DNA of 64,000 nucleotides from Cervus elaphus (GCF_910594005.1 NC_057842.1:63751277-63815276); one strand, 5' to 3'; positions 44,046 to 55,770 are shown, numbered from the stretch's first letter. Notes: a model not told the origin generated them from the sequence alone. Made by a program: numbers and translations.

Positions 44046-44699
44046 ATTACACCTCACAGATGCAGGCACCAGATATCTCTGAAAGCCTCAGAGCAATGAG
44101 TCTGAAGGAAGGACCAGAAGTGTATAAAAGAGGCAACTGGAACTCCAGAACAGCTTTCCCATCCATTGCAGCCAGGGAAGCCCCCTCTCACACTTTGCAG
44201 GAAGACTGAGAATTACTGTCTAAGAAACTGAACTCAAGAGATTCTGGACTTGGATGCATATGAAGGTGGAAGAGAGAGGTGCCCTAATAAAAACAAGAAT
44301 TTGACTTTAAAAAATAAAAACTTAGTCCCCACTCGGAAGGTAGGACCTAGCAAGCAGGCTTGGGCTTTTGCCACAGAAGACTGGTGAACTCCACTCTGGA
44401 AAAACTGATCAACCCTAGAGAAAAAATCTGAAGATGCTGAGAGTTGGTGCTCAGCCAAGAAACAGGCCAGCTACAACTTCCCAGATCAAAATTTACCAGT
44501 TAACTTCTTCCACCCAAATATATGCTTCCCAGTCTTGTTTTTTACCCATTCTATCTTGAAGAATTGCTCTCTATCATGAAAGATGACAATCAAAATGAAC
44601 TTATGAGGGAAAGATTTAAGAAAGGAAAAAGCTTCAGGGAACAGAGCAGGTAGCCAAGAAAACTTCCTAATATTCTAATTAATTCTCCTCAGAAGACAA

Positions 44700-44900
44700 G
44701 AGAAGATGCTACATTTTAAATATACATAGGAGGCTGAAAAAATAGAGCACCATCAGAGAAAAAAAGAGATCCTAGAAATTAAAAATGCAATAGCAGAAAT
44801 GAGGAATTCAAGAGAAGCATTGGAAAATAAAGTTGAGAAAGTCTCCTAGACAACAGAACAAGAAAATAAGAAAGAAAAAAATAAGAAAATTGGGGATCAC
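44700..44900 (+). mobile_element. L1M/HAL1-like ORF1 fragment
   Basis: An A-rich segment reading like an ancient ORF1 coiled-coil region ('aaaatgcaatagcagaaatg', 'ggaaaataaagttgagaaag'). It is interrupted by stops. Sequence to its left (43540-44560) may include more of the same element, but this is unclear. Confidence 0.55.
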
Positions 44901-44904
44901 TAAT

Positions 44905-45760
44905 GTGGGGGAGGGGATCTAGCAGCTAAATTAAATGTCAAGAGAACAGAGAAAATATTCTGTGTTGTATAGCTTCAGTGTATTTTTATAAAGCATCTCA
45001 TTTTTCAAGAGCATAGAAAGAAGACAGTTTAAATTCATAACCCTTTAGGTTTATCTGTTGAGAAGAAATTTCCTGACAAGCCAGAAAGGATCATTCATAT
45101 TTTACCTGCATTTTCTTCCAATACACATTTAGGCTCATTATCCAAACCAGGCAAGGACTAACAAATTAGTTTTCTCTTTTCCAAGCCATGCAGAACAGTT
45201 TCAATAACCTAATATAATTCATATGTATCAATACATTCCCTACTGTTTTTAATCAAAAGATTTCATCTAGGTTTGTCACCCTACCTTCATCTGTGCCTGA
45301 GCATCACTAGAATTCAGTCTCTCAAAACAGAATTCTCGAGTCCTCCGGCAGATGTGGGGAGGGCTTCATCTGGCTCCAGGGAGTAGAACCAGGGTCCAGG
45401 GTCCCACTTGTCTCTTTTAGACACTTCTAACCAAACATCCTTATTCAGATCTTCTGCTCACCACTTTCAGAATTATCTGGTGCCTGCCATTCACCCCTGC
45501 ACCTTTCTGACATGCTGCTTATTGGAATGAGTCATTAGACTCTTTACACATTTGCATATAAACAACAAATTCCTGTGACCAATTTATATCCAACAGACTG
45601 CCCCCCACAAAATTTCTAGACACAGATGAAAAAGGGCTCTAGTTAACAACAGACACTTAATAAAAGACTCGCTTCTTTGTACAAAGGGATAAAGGGCTTA
45701 TTGTCTCTCTTACAGACCCACAGAGACGTGGTAGCCTTGGTTTTACAACTTTAGCCAACA
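44905..45760. other. Unassigned sequence
   Basis: No gene or repeat is recognised. Confidence 0.35.
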
Positions 45761-45977
45761 GTGCTAAACCATTTCGGTCATGTCTGACTCTTTGCAATGC
45801 TATGGGCTGCAACCAGCCAGGCTCCTCTGTCCACTGGATTCTCCAGGCAAGAATACTGGAGTGAATTGCCATTTCCTCCTCCAGGGGATCTTTCTGACTC
45901 AGGAATCAAACCGGCATCTCTTACCTCTCCTGCACTGGCAGGTAGGTTCTTTACCACTAGCGCCACCTGGGAAGCCC
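45761..45977 (-). mobile_element. Bov-tA SINE
   Basis: Reverse Bov-tA, from 'gtgctaaaccatttcggtca' to 'ctagcgccacctgggaagcc'. It is the subtype with the 'catctcttacctctcctgc' extension. Nearly full length. Confidence 0.92.
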
Positions 45978-45979
45978 AT

Positions 45980-46300
45980 CAAGAGCAAATACAGATCCAT
46001 GAAAGTCTGTTATTCTATTTTACTTTTGAAATTGTCACAAACCTTTAGATACACACACTTTTCAAACTCTCCCAAACTAACCTTGGCTTTCGGTCTCTAA
46101 AGTTGAAAACAGCCAGCCAACTGGGTCCTCCAAGCTCTCATCCTACAGACAACTTCTGGCATCTGGACCAGATTGTTCAGAATGCAGGACTTTGTTAAGA
46201 AAAAAAAAAGCCTTTTAATTATTTAGTCAATTTTAATTCAGCATTCATGAATTAAAGGAACAGATTCTTTTAGTTTCTACTTTTAAAATGATAAAGACAA
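45980..46300. other. Unassigned sequence
   Basis: No feature recognised apart from an A-run at 46200-46210. Confidence 0.35.
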
Positions 46301-46301
46301 G

Positions 46302-46420
46302 GAATTCCCTGGCCATCAAACTGTTAGGATTCTGAGCTTCCACTGCAGGAGGCATGGGTTCAATCCCTGATGGGAGAACTAAAATCTTGCAGGCTGCACA
46401 GCAAAAAAAAAGAAAGATAT
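46302..46420 (+). mobile_element. CHR-type SINE, short form
   Basis: Plus-strand CHR: 'ggaattccctggccatcaaa', box-like 'gcatgggttcaatccctgat', then 'gcaggctgcacagcaaaaaa' and an A tail. It lacks the long GC-rich body of the full-length CHR copies. Confidence 0.82.
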
Positions 46421-46424
46421 AGAT

Positions 46425-47950
46425 GCTTTAACCAGAGCAGGTCAGTAGCCATCAGATTTTGGCACATGCACTCTGAATGGAGCCCACTTGCCACTCTCTC
46501 ATTAAACTCAAAGGTAGTAGTAGCAGCAGCAGAACAGGAAAGTCAGAGACACAAAAGATCTTAATGTTACAGCGACTGCGACTTTCCTTGACCCAGGGGC
46601 TATTTTGCATTATCTTGCCTTATCTTGCACCCACCTACAAGGTGGGTACACTTTTTTTAAACTTCAGACCAAAGAAACTAGCAAAGGTGATTTTATCAGC
46701 AGTCAGAAAGGCAAATATTCAATGGCACAGGAAATAACATGAATAACTTCTTAACCCCACAGTTGAAACAGACTATTGATCTGACTAACTCAGGATTAGT
46801 GACCCTGTGACAGACACATGGGTGTCTTAAATGCCAGGAAATAAGAGAATACTCAATAACAACAGACCAAAAGGTCAAACATAAGGAGTCCTCTAGAGTT
46901 CTTTTATCTCCTAGCCAAAAAGAAGAGATGCCCTGTCTTTTAAAAAACAAAGATAAAGAAACAGATTCCAGTGTTTCCTCCAAGAATGAGGGTAATAGGA
47001 AAGCTGCCTTAAAAGCAAAAAAGGGAGGATAGTATCTTTATTGCCAGATAGTAAGATTCATCCTGACAGCTGAAAAAGGCAAATCTGGGTTCTTGGGGCC
47101 CATGAGATGTGCACCTCAGACAACAGTATAACTCTCTCCTATAGTTGAACAGAGTTGAGCGATTTTTTAGGACCTGTAGCTCTCCCACAGATCCGTGGGA
47201 CATCTGTAGTAACTGTGCAGAGAAGACTCAAAAACAGAGGTCAGCATTTTAGAAAATAATTTTATTTAAAAGTTTACATGTTATATTTCAAAAGAACTGG
47301 ACTGTCAATAATAGATATAGCACATATTTAAGAAACATCCTCAAGGTTTCAATTGTCTATTTAAAATTCTCAGTGGTGGAAAATAAGTTACACCACACAA
47401 CTGTTATATCTGCGAGGATCTTACTTATCTGCCAATATCAGCATTTGGTTAAGGACAGATCAGCTCACAGGAAAGGGCTCAGGGCTTCATCTGTCTTGCA
47501 GATTACAGGAAACGGTGTTTGTGGTTGCGGGGTGTGGGGGTGTGGGACTCACATGCGTGCACTTCACCTTTGAGTGGGTTTGTGTGCTTAGGTGGAACGG
47601 CAGCAGGATAAGATACCTGTCTTGCTGCCTCAAGCTTCTATGACCTGCTTGTAATTCCTGTTTAAAGTACTTCACATGCAAGGCCTCACGTCATAGCTAG
47701 TACTTTACAGAGCTTTGTTTGAAAGCCAATTATGTATTAAGAACTATCCTAAGTGTTGAAAATAGCGCTGTTAAGAAGATTTAAAAAATCGCTGCTCTCA
47801 ACTTTGAAAGCTGAGGCCATGCTTTGCTCATTCTAACATCCCCAGAGCATCTCACTCAGTACCTCACATGTACATAATATATGCCAACAAAGCTATTTTT
47901 AAATTGAACTGACTGTTTAGTGAAAACTTGACTTCTAAATAAAGTTGTAC
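46425..47950. other. Unassigned sequence
   Basis: About 1.5 kb without a recognised gene. A short GC/TG-rich patch (ggttgcggggtgtgggggtg) lies at about 47522-47545. 47700-47860 may hold a decayed old repeat. Confidence 0.35.
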
Positions 47951-47954
47951 TGCT

Positions 47955-48297
47955 TGTTGTTGTCGCTCAGCCGCTAAGTAGTGCCTCTTTGCGACCCCAT
48001 GGACTGCAGCACACCAGGCTTCCCTGTCCCTCAATATCTCCCAGAGTTTGCTCAAGCTCATGTCCATTGAGTCGGTGATGCCATCCAACCGTCTCATCCT
48101 CTGTCGTCCCCTTCTCCCGCCCTCAATCTTTCCCAGCGTCAGGGTCTTTTCCAATGAGTCTACTCCTCCCATCGGGTAGACAAAGTACTGGAGCTTCAGC
48201 TTTAGTATCAGTCCTTCCAATGAATATTCAGGGTTGATTGCCTTTAGTATTGACTGGTTTGATCTCCTTGTTGTCCAAGGGACTCTCAAGAGTCTTC
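47955..48297 (-). mobile_element. BovB LINE 3' fragment (short-end subtype)
   Basis: Reverse BovB, about 340 bases. It starts with 'cttgttgttgtcgctcagcc' and lacks the (ttcag)n tail of the copies at 2675 and 17450, so it looks like a distinct 3'-end subtype. It ends at 'gggactctcaagagtcttct' and contains only the C-terminal and 3' region. Confidence 0.88.
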
Positions 48298-48299
48298 TA

Positions 48300-50680
48300 A
48301 TAATGCTATTTGTAAATGGGTATTTGGGTGCAGTTACTGTATCAATCAAATATGAATTGATTCAAACATTCTGTTTCATGAACACACAATACACCAGTAC
48401 CACAACAGCTGTTATTTAGAAGAAATCAATCAAATTATTAGATACAAAAGCATTAATACCTCCCGATAGCTGTTTTTACCTGAAGCTCAACTATTTCCAC
48501 TTCTCAGTCATTACAACTAAAAATCCTCTTTATTTATACTTAGATTCTTTATTCTTCCTTTTAAATTAAAGATAAATTATTGAAGGGCTCCCATACGGTA
48601 TGTGTCAGTAAAACTTTTTTTTTATCCAAAACCGGTTCACAATGAGTGCGTAGGTTTTTTCCCAATCATTAATATTGACAGATCCCTTCCGCAATCAATA
48701 AAAACTCACCAAGTTGTGGACCACTCCAAAGCAGAGCCTCTCTTCAAAATATTCAGCACAACACCTGACATAGGGCTAAATCTCACCCCGTGATTATCAG
48801 ATTGGACCACATTTATCACTTTTGACTAGGAATCCTGTCATCACACAACACTGCAACTGATTTCCTTTGAGTTTTTTTTCTGTAGAATCTAACTTCATAC
48901 TAACTTTCAAAATGATTTGGGAACTCAAAAACAGTATATTTTATGCTACCGAGGTAGACTAAAAATTAAACGATTCCTTCAGAATAGGAAAAATTCTTAA
49001 ACACTTAGGACTTTTAAAAGTAAATCTACTATTGGTTTCGTGATTTCAGTCTCCTAGATTATTTTAGATGCTTTAGGTTGTTCTTTTTCCTTTTTAATTG
49101 AGGGACAAACTCTGAATCTTCATAATGATTCCTTTGTTCTGTTTTATATTGCTAGCAACAGAATATCATTTCTGTCCCTCATAGACATAAAGCTATATTT
49201 TTAGGCAGGGAAGAAAAACAGCTCCTGCCTAAAAATGTCTCATACCAGCACTTCCTTGTAAAGGAGAGACACTCCAAACATATACAGTGGAATAAACGTC
49301 CATGTGCTCAGATGTACAAAAGCAATATTTCTATACTCTTCTTTAGCAATATAATTTCCTTCAAGCCCCCCTCAGTTTCATCCTATGAGAAATAATACAA
49401 TCTTAGTCAACTCTGCTGAAGTTAGACATTTCAGTTAAAATTCAATAAAATTTAGTTAAAAAGTCAATGTAGGACTGTTCCATCACCGTTTTTCTCCCCC
49501 GTTTTGTATCTTCTAAGTTCCTGGGGCAGAGATTACCTAGTGTCATGGCGTGAAAATAAGAAACTTGTTCATCCTTGACTCTGTGTCCAGGTTCGATCCT
49601 CTGCACATGCTGAATTCACTGTCTTGAGAACATCAACCACCATTCAAGCAGGATTATCTGTGCCAACTGGATTCACTTTTCAAACCAGTTTCCTGTTGCC
49701 CTTGTATATGGTCATTACTCCTTTACTCTGGCATCTACACATGTCCATAACCTCAAGAAAACTCTTGAGCGCTACATCTTCTACTTTATTTCCACCAAAA
49801 GCTTCATTCACCACAAACTCAAATGACTGTCGGTAGGCCAGCTCTCTTTCTCAGCCTGGAGTAGCAGGGGCCCTGATGGACTGGACTTGGGCCCCCTCTA
49901 TTCCTCATCCCGAGACTCTCTGTATCTGCTGTCCACACTGATTGTCTCCACTCGCTGCCCCCACCCCAGGGTGGAGATGGGAAGGAGTGCCTTCCAGGCG
50001 AGCAGACAGACTTCTCTCTGCTCTCAGACATTCACATCTACAGATGACTGTTGCTCATCTGAGAGCGGGGGACAAGAAACAAGGTCCCGTTTCAGAAACC
50101 ATCAATATGTTTGAAAACATGCAAACATCTGTGGATCTTGCACACCTTTCCAAACTTTTTTGCCTCCTCCCTACCTTTCAGAATATTTATATAATCTGAG
50201 AGAGAGAGAAAGAATACTTAATCATTTATGCAAAGAAAAAAAGAAAAAATGACCTGAGAGCTCTGCTTTTGAGAAACCAAAATTCAAGCTCTTAAACCTC
50301 AAAATTATTGTCTCTATCTTGGCCTTCAAAAAGAACATTTTTAAAAACCCACAAATCTCAACTTTTCTATCCTTCTTGACCTCCACAATATCAATCTATT
50401 CTGAGGAAAATGATCCTAGAATATTCCAGCTATACAGGCTGTGAGAAATTTTAAGTGGGTTCATATTTCAGTGTCCAGGTTACAGGAAGTTTAATACTGG
50501 CAATTAGTTTGAACGGCATTGGAAAACTAATAGAACAAAAATTGGTCTTTGAGTTAACCCTTGGAGGCAGTCACCACTCACAGGGCTTGGAGAACAAACA
50601 GGAAAAGATGGATGTTACCAGATCCTGGAACCTCAGAAGAGCTGCTGCTGTGGAGCCGGAGTCATGACCAGTGAAGGGTT
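48300..50680. other. Unassigned region, about 2.4 kb
   Basis: No repeat family is firmly recognised. On the minus strand 49836-49660 is open for about 57 codons and its translation (…AYRQSFEFVVNEAFGGN…) looks protein-like, with two further in-frame blocks after stops. This is weak evidence for an old processed pseudogene of unknown parent. An (AG)n patch lies at 50198-50210. Confidence 0.35.
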
Positions 50681-50709
50681 TCACGGACCTCTGGGCTGTG
50701 GTGGGCCCC

Positions 50710-51020
50710 ACACGGCTGATACTCAGACCCTTGCAGGGACACCAGTCTGGTGCCGCGGCTCCCTGAGAAGGTACTGCAAACAATGGCTGGCCCTCAGACC
50801 TCTGAGGAGGGGACTGCTTGTCTGATCCCGGACCTCTGAGAGCTTCTTGGGGCTTCTTGCATAACCGATGCTCAGATCTCTGAGAGGGCACTGCCCGTCT
50901 AATCCCGGACTTTCAAGGAGCTATGCGTGCCTCCCAGTGGCGCTCAGAGCTCTGAGTGGAGGCTTCTGGAGGGTCATTTTCCAGTCCTCAGAAGAGGGAG
51001 CACACAACTGCAGACCCCAG
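50710..51020. repeat. Degenerate tandem repeat, about 75-78-bp period
   Basis: Four diverged units begin with a ctcag(a) landmark at about 50718, 50793, 50871 and 50944. The best pair (50793 and 50871) shares 'ctctgag(g)a', a 'gactgc/cactgc' step and 'tctgatcccggac/tctaatcccggac'. It is GC-rich in an AT-rich setting. I do not recognise the family. The flanking 50650-50710 may include a partial unit. Confidence 0.55.
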
Positions 51021-51239
51021 AGACGGATGCCTTGCCGCTGATGTTTGGCAAACCAAAAAACACAGGAGCTGGAGGTGTCTGCTGCCCCTGTAGCATCTTC
51101 TACTGAAAGGATGCTTGCAGGACCTGATGACTTTCTTTAGTGTTATACCTGGATTCCTGTCTCCTCATATTTTGTGTATCTATTGTAAGCTTTTAGTTTC
51201 TGGTTACCATGAATTTCATGTGTAACAACCTATAACAAT

Positions 51240-51370
51240 CTGCTAAGTAGCTTCAGTCCGGTCCGACACTTTGCAACCCTATGGACTGCGGCCCACCAGG
51301 CTCCTCTGTTCATGGGATCCTCCAGGCAAGAATACTGGAGTGGGTTGCCACAGCCCCCTCTGGGAATGAA
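51240..51370 (-). mobile_element. Bov-tA SINE with 9-bp target duplication
   Basis: 5'-truncated reverse Bov-tA flanked by identical tataacaat (51231-51239 and 51371-51379). Only the 3' two thirds are present, ending 'gggttgccacagccccctct'. Confidence 0.9.
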
Positions 51371-51636
51371 TATAACAATAGAGTTCTATTTTAAGTTGAG
51401 GGTCACTTGATTTTGAACTCTTTCTAAAATAGTCCATTTTTACTCCCCTTCCACATTTTGCATTTTTGACATTTTATTTTACTTTTTTTGTATTCTTTAA
51501 TTATTGTAGTTTTAGTTGATTTTATTACTTTTGCCTTTTAACCTGCATACTAGTTTTATGACTGGTTGATCACTACCTTTACTATATGTTTGCTTTATCA
51601 GTGATAATATTCATTTCTATGTATTTACTTATTTCT

Positions 51637-51857
51637 GTGTGTTATGTGTGTGTGAGTCACTCAGTCGTGTCCGACTCTTTGTGACCCCATGGACTGTAGC
51701 CTGCCAGGCTCCTCTGTCCGTGGGATTTTCCAGACAAGAATACTGGAGTGGGTTGCCATTTCCTTCTCCAAGGGATCTTCCCAACCCAGGGATCGAACAT
51801 GGGTTTAAAAGCATTGTAGACAGAATCTTTACCATCTGAGCCACCAGGGAAGATTTT
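51637..51857 (-). mobile_element. Bov-tA SINE with 13-bp target duplication
   Basis: Full-length reverse Bov-tA bounded by tttacttatttct (51624-51636 and 51858-51870). It starts with a TG-rich tail and ends 'gagccaccagggaaga'. CpGs in 'cagtcgtgtccgactc' are preserved, suggesting a fairly young copy. Confidence 0.93.
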
Positions 51858-53554
51858 TTTACTTATTTCTAGTTATGGCCTTTCCACTTAAAGAAGTCCC
51901 TTTAACATCTCTTATATGGCTGGTTTAGGAGTTGTAAACTCCTTCAGCTTTTGTCTGTCTGTGAATTTCTTAATCTCTTCTTCAATTCTGTATGATAACC
52001 TTGCCAAGCAGAGTATTCTTGGTTGTAAATTTTGTTTGTTTGTTTCAGCACTTTATATAATGCCACTTTCTCTGGCCTCTAAAGTTTCTACTAAAAAATA
52101 AGCCATAGTCTGATGGTGGCTTTCTTGCACCTAACTAGTTGTTTTCTCTCTTGACTTTAAAGTTCTCTCTTTTAACTTTTGACATTTTATTTACAATGCG
52201 TCTTGGTGAGGGTCTCTTTGGGTTTATCATTTTGGGGACTCTGTGTTTCCTGGACTTGAATTCCTGTTTTCTTCACCCAGTTAAGGAAATTCTCAGTTAT
52301 TATTTCTTCAAATAAGCTTTCTATCCCTTTTGCTTTCTCTTTTCCTTTTTGGGGTGCCTATGGTACAGATGTTAGTATGCTTGATGTTGTCCCAAAATCC
52401 CTTAAACTCCTTTTTTTGGGGGGTGGGGGATTGCTGTTCTGATTGGGTAATTTTCACTACCTTGTCTTATAGATCACTGATGCATTCTGTCCTCTGCATC
52501 ATCTAATCTGCTCTTAATACCATCTAGTGTATTTTTCATTTCTGTTATCATAGCTTTCAGCTCTGTTTGTTTCCTTTTATATTTTCTCTTTGTTGAAGTT
52601 CTTCCTGTGTTTATTTTCCTCCTACATTCAGGGAGCGTCACTATGACCATTACTTTTAACTCTTTATCAGATAGATTACTTCTTTCTGTCTCATTTAGTT
52701 CCTTTTCTGAGGTTTTATCTTGTCCTTTCACTTGGAATATAGTTCTCTGTCTCTTTATTTTGAATAATTCACTGTGTATGTATCGTATAATAGGCAAATA
52801 AGCTATGTCTCCTGGCCTTACTTTAAAAGTTTCTTATGGGACCCATAAGAGCAGCCGCTGCTGGTGACCTGAGCCAGGGGCCCCAGGGGTGCCCCCGTGT
52901 GGTCTACACATGCCGTCCTTTGGTGGTGGTGCCAGGGCTGATATGGGCACGCTGGTGGGAGGGGGTGACAGCTAGACGGCCTGTCTTCAAAGCCCAGCAG
53001 GAACTGCGGTGGGCAGGCTCGCAGGCAGGGCTGGGCCTCCAGCATGATTCACTTTGGGGGTCGGGGTATTGTCAGTGCCAAGACTGTTTGCCAGGTGTCG
53101 TGGGGGCACCAGTCTCAGCTGAGGCCACCCACTGGGGGTGGCAGGGTGGGAGTAACATGGGGGGTTCAAAGCCAGATATCATGTGCAATTCCCGGTGCAG
53201 TTCCCCAGGGCTGGGATGCCTAACATGGGATTCAACCTCCTCACTCGCTAGGGAGGACCTCTGTCTTTTTTGTTTTCCCTCTTAATTGTGGGTCACCACA
53301 CTGGGGTTGTGGGTCCTGGCTAGGCCACATCTCTGCCCCTCCTACCTATCTCGATAGGTGACTTTTTCCTTTATAGCCTTAGTCGTCAAAGAACTGTTCT
53401 GCTAGTCTTCAGATTGTTCTTACAAAGAGTTGTTCTGGATATATTTGTAGTTTCTGTGTGTCCACGGGAGGAGGGGAGCTCAGAGTCTTCCTACTCTGCC
53501 ATCTTGATCCTGCCTCTTGAGAGTATGTTTTAGATGCAATTGACATTTGTAAAC

Positions 53555-53900
53555 TGTAGACCTTAAGTAAAGCAGATTATCCTCCCATAATGTAGGTGAA
53601 CCTCACACAATCAACTGGAAGCAAAAACCGAGGTTTCTTGAAGAAGGTATTCTTCCTCAAGGTGGCAACATAAGAATCCTGCTTGAGTTGACAGTCTGTT
53701 ACCTTGTGGAATTTAAACTCAAAATTAAAGCATTGACTTTTCCCTAAGTCTCCAACCTGCCAGCCTGCCTTACAAATTTCAGGTTTGCCAGCTCCATAAC
53801 TGTGTAGGCCAATCCCTTAAAACAAATCTCTCTCTGCATTTATATGTGTGTGTGTGTGTGTGTGTGTGTATCCTATTGGTTCTACATCTCTAGTGGATCC
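53555..53900 (+). mobile_element. Old LTR-like repeat
   Basis: A series of phrases familiar from a widespread mammalian repeat: 'aagcagattatcctcccata', 'aacctgccagcctgccttac', 'ccttaaaacaaatctctctc', then a TG run and 'cctattggttctacatctct'. The near-terminal AATAAA-like 'aaaacaaat' suggests an LTR-type end. Family not named with certainty. Confidence 0.4.
53842..53868. repeat. (TG)n microsatellite
   Basis: About 12 TG units inside the old repeat, likely polymorphic. Confidence 0.95.
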
Positions 53901-53904
53901 CAAT

Positions 53905-54838
53905 CCATAGACCCCTCACACCCACCTACTACCCCAAATACCCCAATATTAATTTAAGTCACCTACTGCTATTTTGAGTCCAAGTCTAGTTGTGAGCATA
54001 GTTTTTGACATACCCTTGCTGGGTTCTGTGTAAGTACATTCCTGATGTGCTCCCCCAAACACTTGCAGGGTCTCCGGCAGCCCTAACCAGCCTCCTGTTC
54101 TTCTGAGTGACTGGGAATGAAAGTCATTTATTATCATCTCCTGCCTCCTCATCACCATGGGATAGCCTGCCCAGGGTTTTCACTTCCTGGCTGCAATTGT
54201 TTATTTCGTTGCTGACAGCTTGTTATGTGATCCACACTGAACAGCGGGGGCCCCAAAGGTCTGTAAGAAAAGTAAGTGAGGAGGTTAAAAGGAGGCTAAG
54301 GGCTTACATAGAAACCAAGGAGAATGCGGGCCATTGCCATGAACTTCACCTGCTACCCCGCTGAGTCCAGGGCGAAACCTCAGGATATCTGTCATGAAAG
54401 AAAGAATGGTGGTTTTACATGCACATTTTAACATGACTCAAAATGTGAAAGATTAAGTATTGTTCAAATGATGAAGCATCCAACTGCTAAATTGTTTTTT
54501 GCTTTTCTCTAGAAAGGAAAACAAGTCTTGGGTATTTTTAAACTGATTACAAAGGTTTTTACTCTGGATTTTATTGAAGCGTATGTGTCTGGCTGTTTTT
54601 CTGTGGCTAAAAGCCATGCTCATCCAAATCACAGGTATCTTTCCATCACTCTAATTGCTCCACAATCCACTTTAAGAAGCTCTTAACAGCCCTTCTTTCT
54701 ATTTTGATAGCAGAGAGTTGAGGCTAGTGTTCAAGCAGTTAGCCTTCCTTACAAGCATTTCAGGGCCCGAACTGTGAAAGCAAAATATTTACTGAATATC
54801 CTCTCTCCAAGACCAGTAGAGACCCTTGGCTAACCAAA
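53905..54838. other. Unassigned sequence
   Basis: No gene or repeat is recognised. A plus-strand frame of 85 codons at 54107-54364 shows no domain and is not supported. Confidence 0.35.
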
Positions 54839-54851
54839 TTCAATAACCTTT

Positions 54852-55018
54852 ATATTAAGTTTGTTTTTTTGTTTGCCTGTGCTGGGCCTTAGTTGCCACA
54901 TGTAGGATCTTTAGTTGTGGCATGGGGGATCTAGTTTCCTGACCAAGGATCAAATCCAGACACCCTGCACTGGGAGCATGGAGTCTTAATTGCTGGACCA
55001 CCAGGGAAATACAGAATG
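54852..55018 (-). mobile_element. CHR-type SINE with 11-bp target duplication
   Basis: Reverse short CHR flanked by caataaccttt (54841-54851 and 55019-55029). The body has 'ggccttagttgccacatgta', 'gtttcctgaccaaggatcaa' and ends 'ggaccaccagggaaatac'. Confidence 0.92.
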
Positions 55019-55061
55019 CAATAACCTTTCATCTGTCCATATTCTATTGACCTCCACCGTT

Positions 55062-55545
55062 CATTCCCTGGTAGCTCAGTTGGTAAAGAATCTACTTGCA
55101 ATGCAGGAAACCCTGGTTGGATTCCTGGGTCAAAAAGATATGGAAGACCCAGAGGGATGGGATGGGGAGGGAGGCGGGAGAGGGGGATCAGGATGGGGAA
55201 CACATGTAAATCCATGGCTGATTCATGTCAATGTATGGCAAAAACCACTACAATACTGTAAAGTAATTAGCCTCCAACTAATAAAAATAAATGAAATAAA
55301 AAATAAAGATACGTTGGAGCAGGGGTAGGCTATGCATTCCAGTATTCCTGGGCTTCCCTGGTGGCTCAGATGGTAAAGAATCTGCCTGCAATGCAGGAAG
55401 CCTGGGTTCAATCCCAAGGTTGTTAAGATCTCCTGGAGAAGGAATTGGCTACCCACTCCAGTATTCTGTCCTGGATAATTCCATAGACTATATAGCCCAT
55501 GGGATTGCAAAGAGTTAGACATGACTGAGCAACTTTCACTTTCAT
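55062..55545 (+). mobile_element. Bov-A2 dimeric SINE split by an L1 tail
   Basis: The first Bov-A unit (55062-55140, 'tggtagctcagttggtaaag') breaks off at 'gggtcaaaaagata' and resumes at about 55309 ('cgttggagcaggggtaggct'), followed by the second unit to 55545 ('gactgagcaactttcacttt'). The break point carries an L1 3' end. The dimer layout and the 'ccagtattcctgggcttcc' joint identify Bov-A2. Confidence 0.85.
55141..55308 (+). mobile_element. L1 3' tail inserted in Bov-A2
   Basis: About 170 bases of L1 3'UTR: the G-rich 'gggatggggagggaggcggg', 'ctgattcatgtcaatgtatg' and an A-rich tail. The short direct repeat aaagata at 55134-55140 and about 55302-55308 fits a target duplication and places this insertion after the Bov-A2. 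Confidence 0.82.
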
Positions 55546-55558
55546 TCATTTTAAAAGG

Positions 55559-55770
55559 ACTTTCCTGGTTGGCTCAGCAGTAAAGAACCAGCCTGCCAGT
55601 TCAGGAGACACAGGTTTGATCCTTGGGTCAGAAAGATCCTCTGGAGAAGGAAATAGTAACTGATGCCAATATTCTTGCCTAGAAAATCCCATGGACAAAG
55701 GATCCTGGAGGGCTACAGTCCATAAGGTTGCACAGAGTTGGACACAACTTAGCAACCGAGCAGACATGCA
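55559..55770 (+). mobile_element. Bov-tA SINE
   Basis: Plus-strand Bov-tA from 'gactttcctggttggctcag' to 'gttggacacaacttagcaac'. Flanks share ttcatttt-aaaaga-like sequence, an imperfect target duplication (about 55543-55558 and 55777-55790). Confidence 0.9.

Larger units (their letters stand above)
51128..53520 (-). mobile_element. L1M 5' portion (5'UTR, ORF1, inter-ORF), 3' part missing
   Basis: In reverse, the 5' end is at about 53520 (reverse complement of an 'aagatggcagagtagg' L1 start at 53490-53510), then a GC-rich 5'UTR (53500-52840), ORF1 (about 52800-51900, with an open block 52797-52474) and inter-ORF sequence ending near 51128. ORF2 and the 3' end are absent. Two Bov-tA SINEs with target duplications sit inside it. 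The ORF1 block is Lys/Glu-rich and coiled-coil-like, as expected. Confidence 0.7.

Noticed and set aside
52836..53285. 149-codon plus-strand frame with Gly/Trp-rich text
   Set aside because: Antisense to an L1M 5'UTR; the composition, and not selection, explains the open frame.
55062..55320. Chimeric SINE-L1 retrotransposon made by template switching
   Set aside because: The Bov-A2 sequence resumes after the L1 tail and a short direct repeat flanks it, so a later insertion explains it better.
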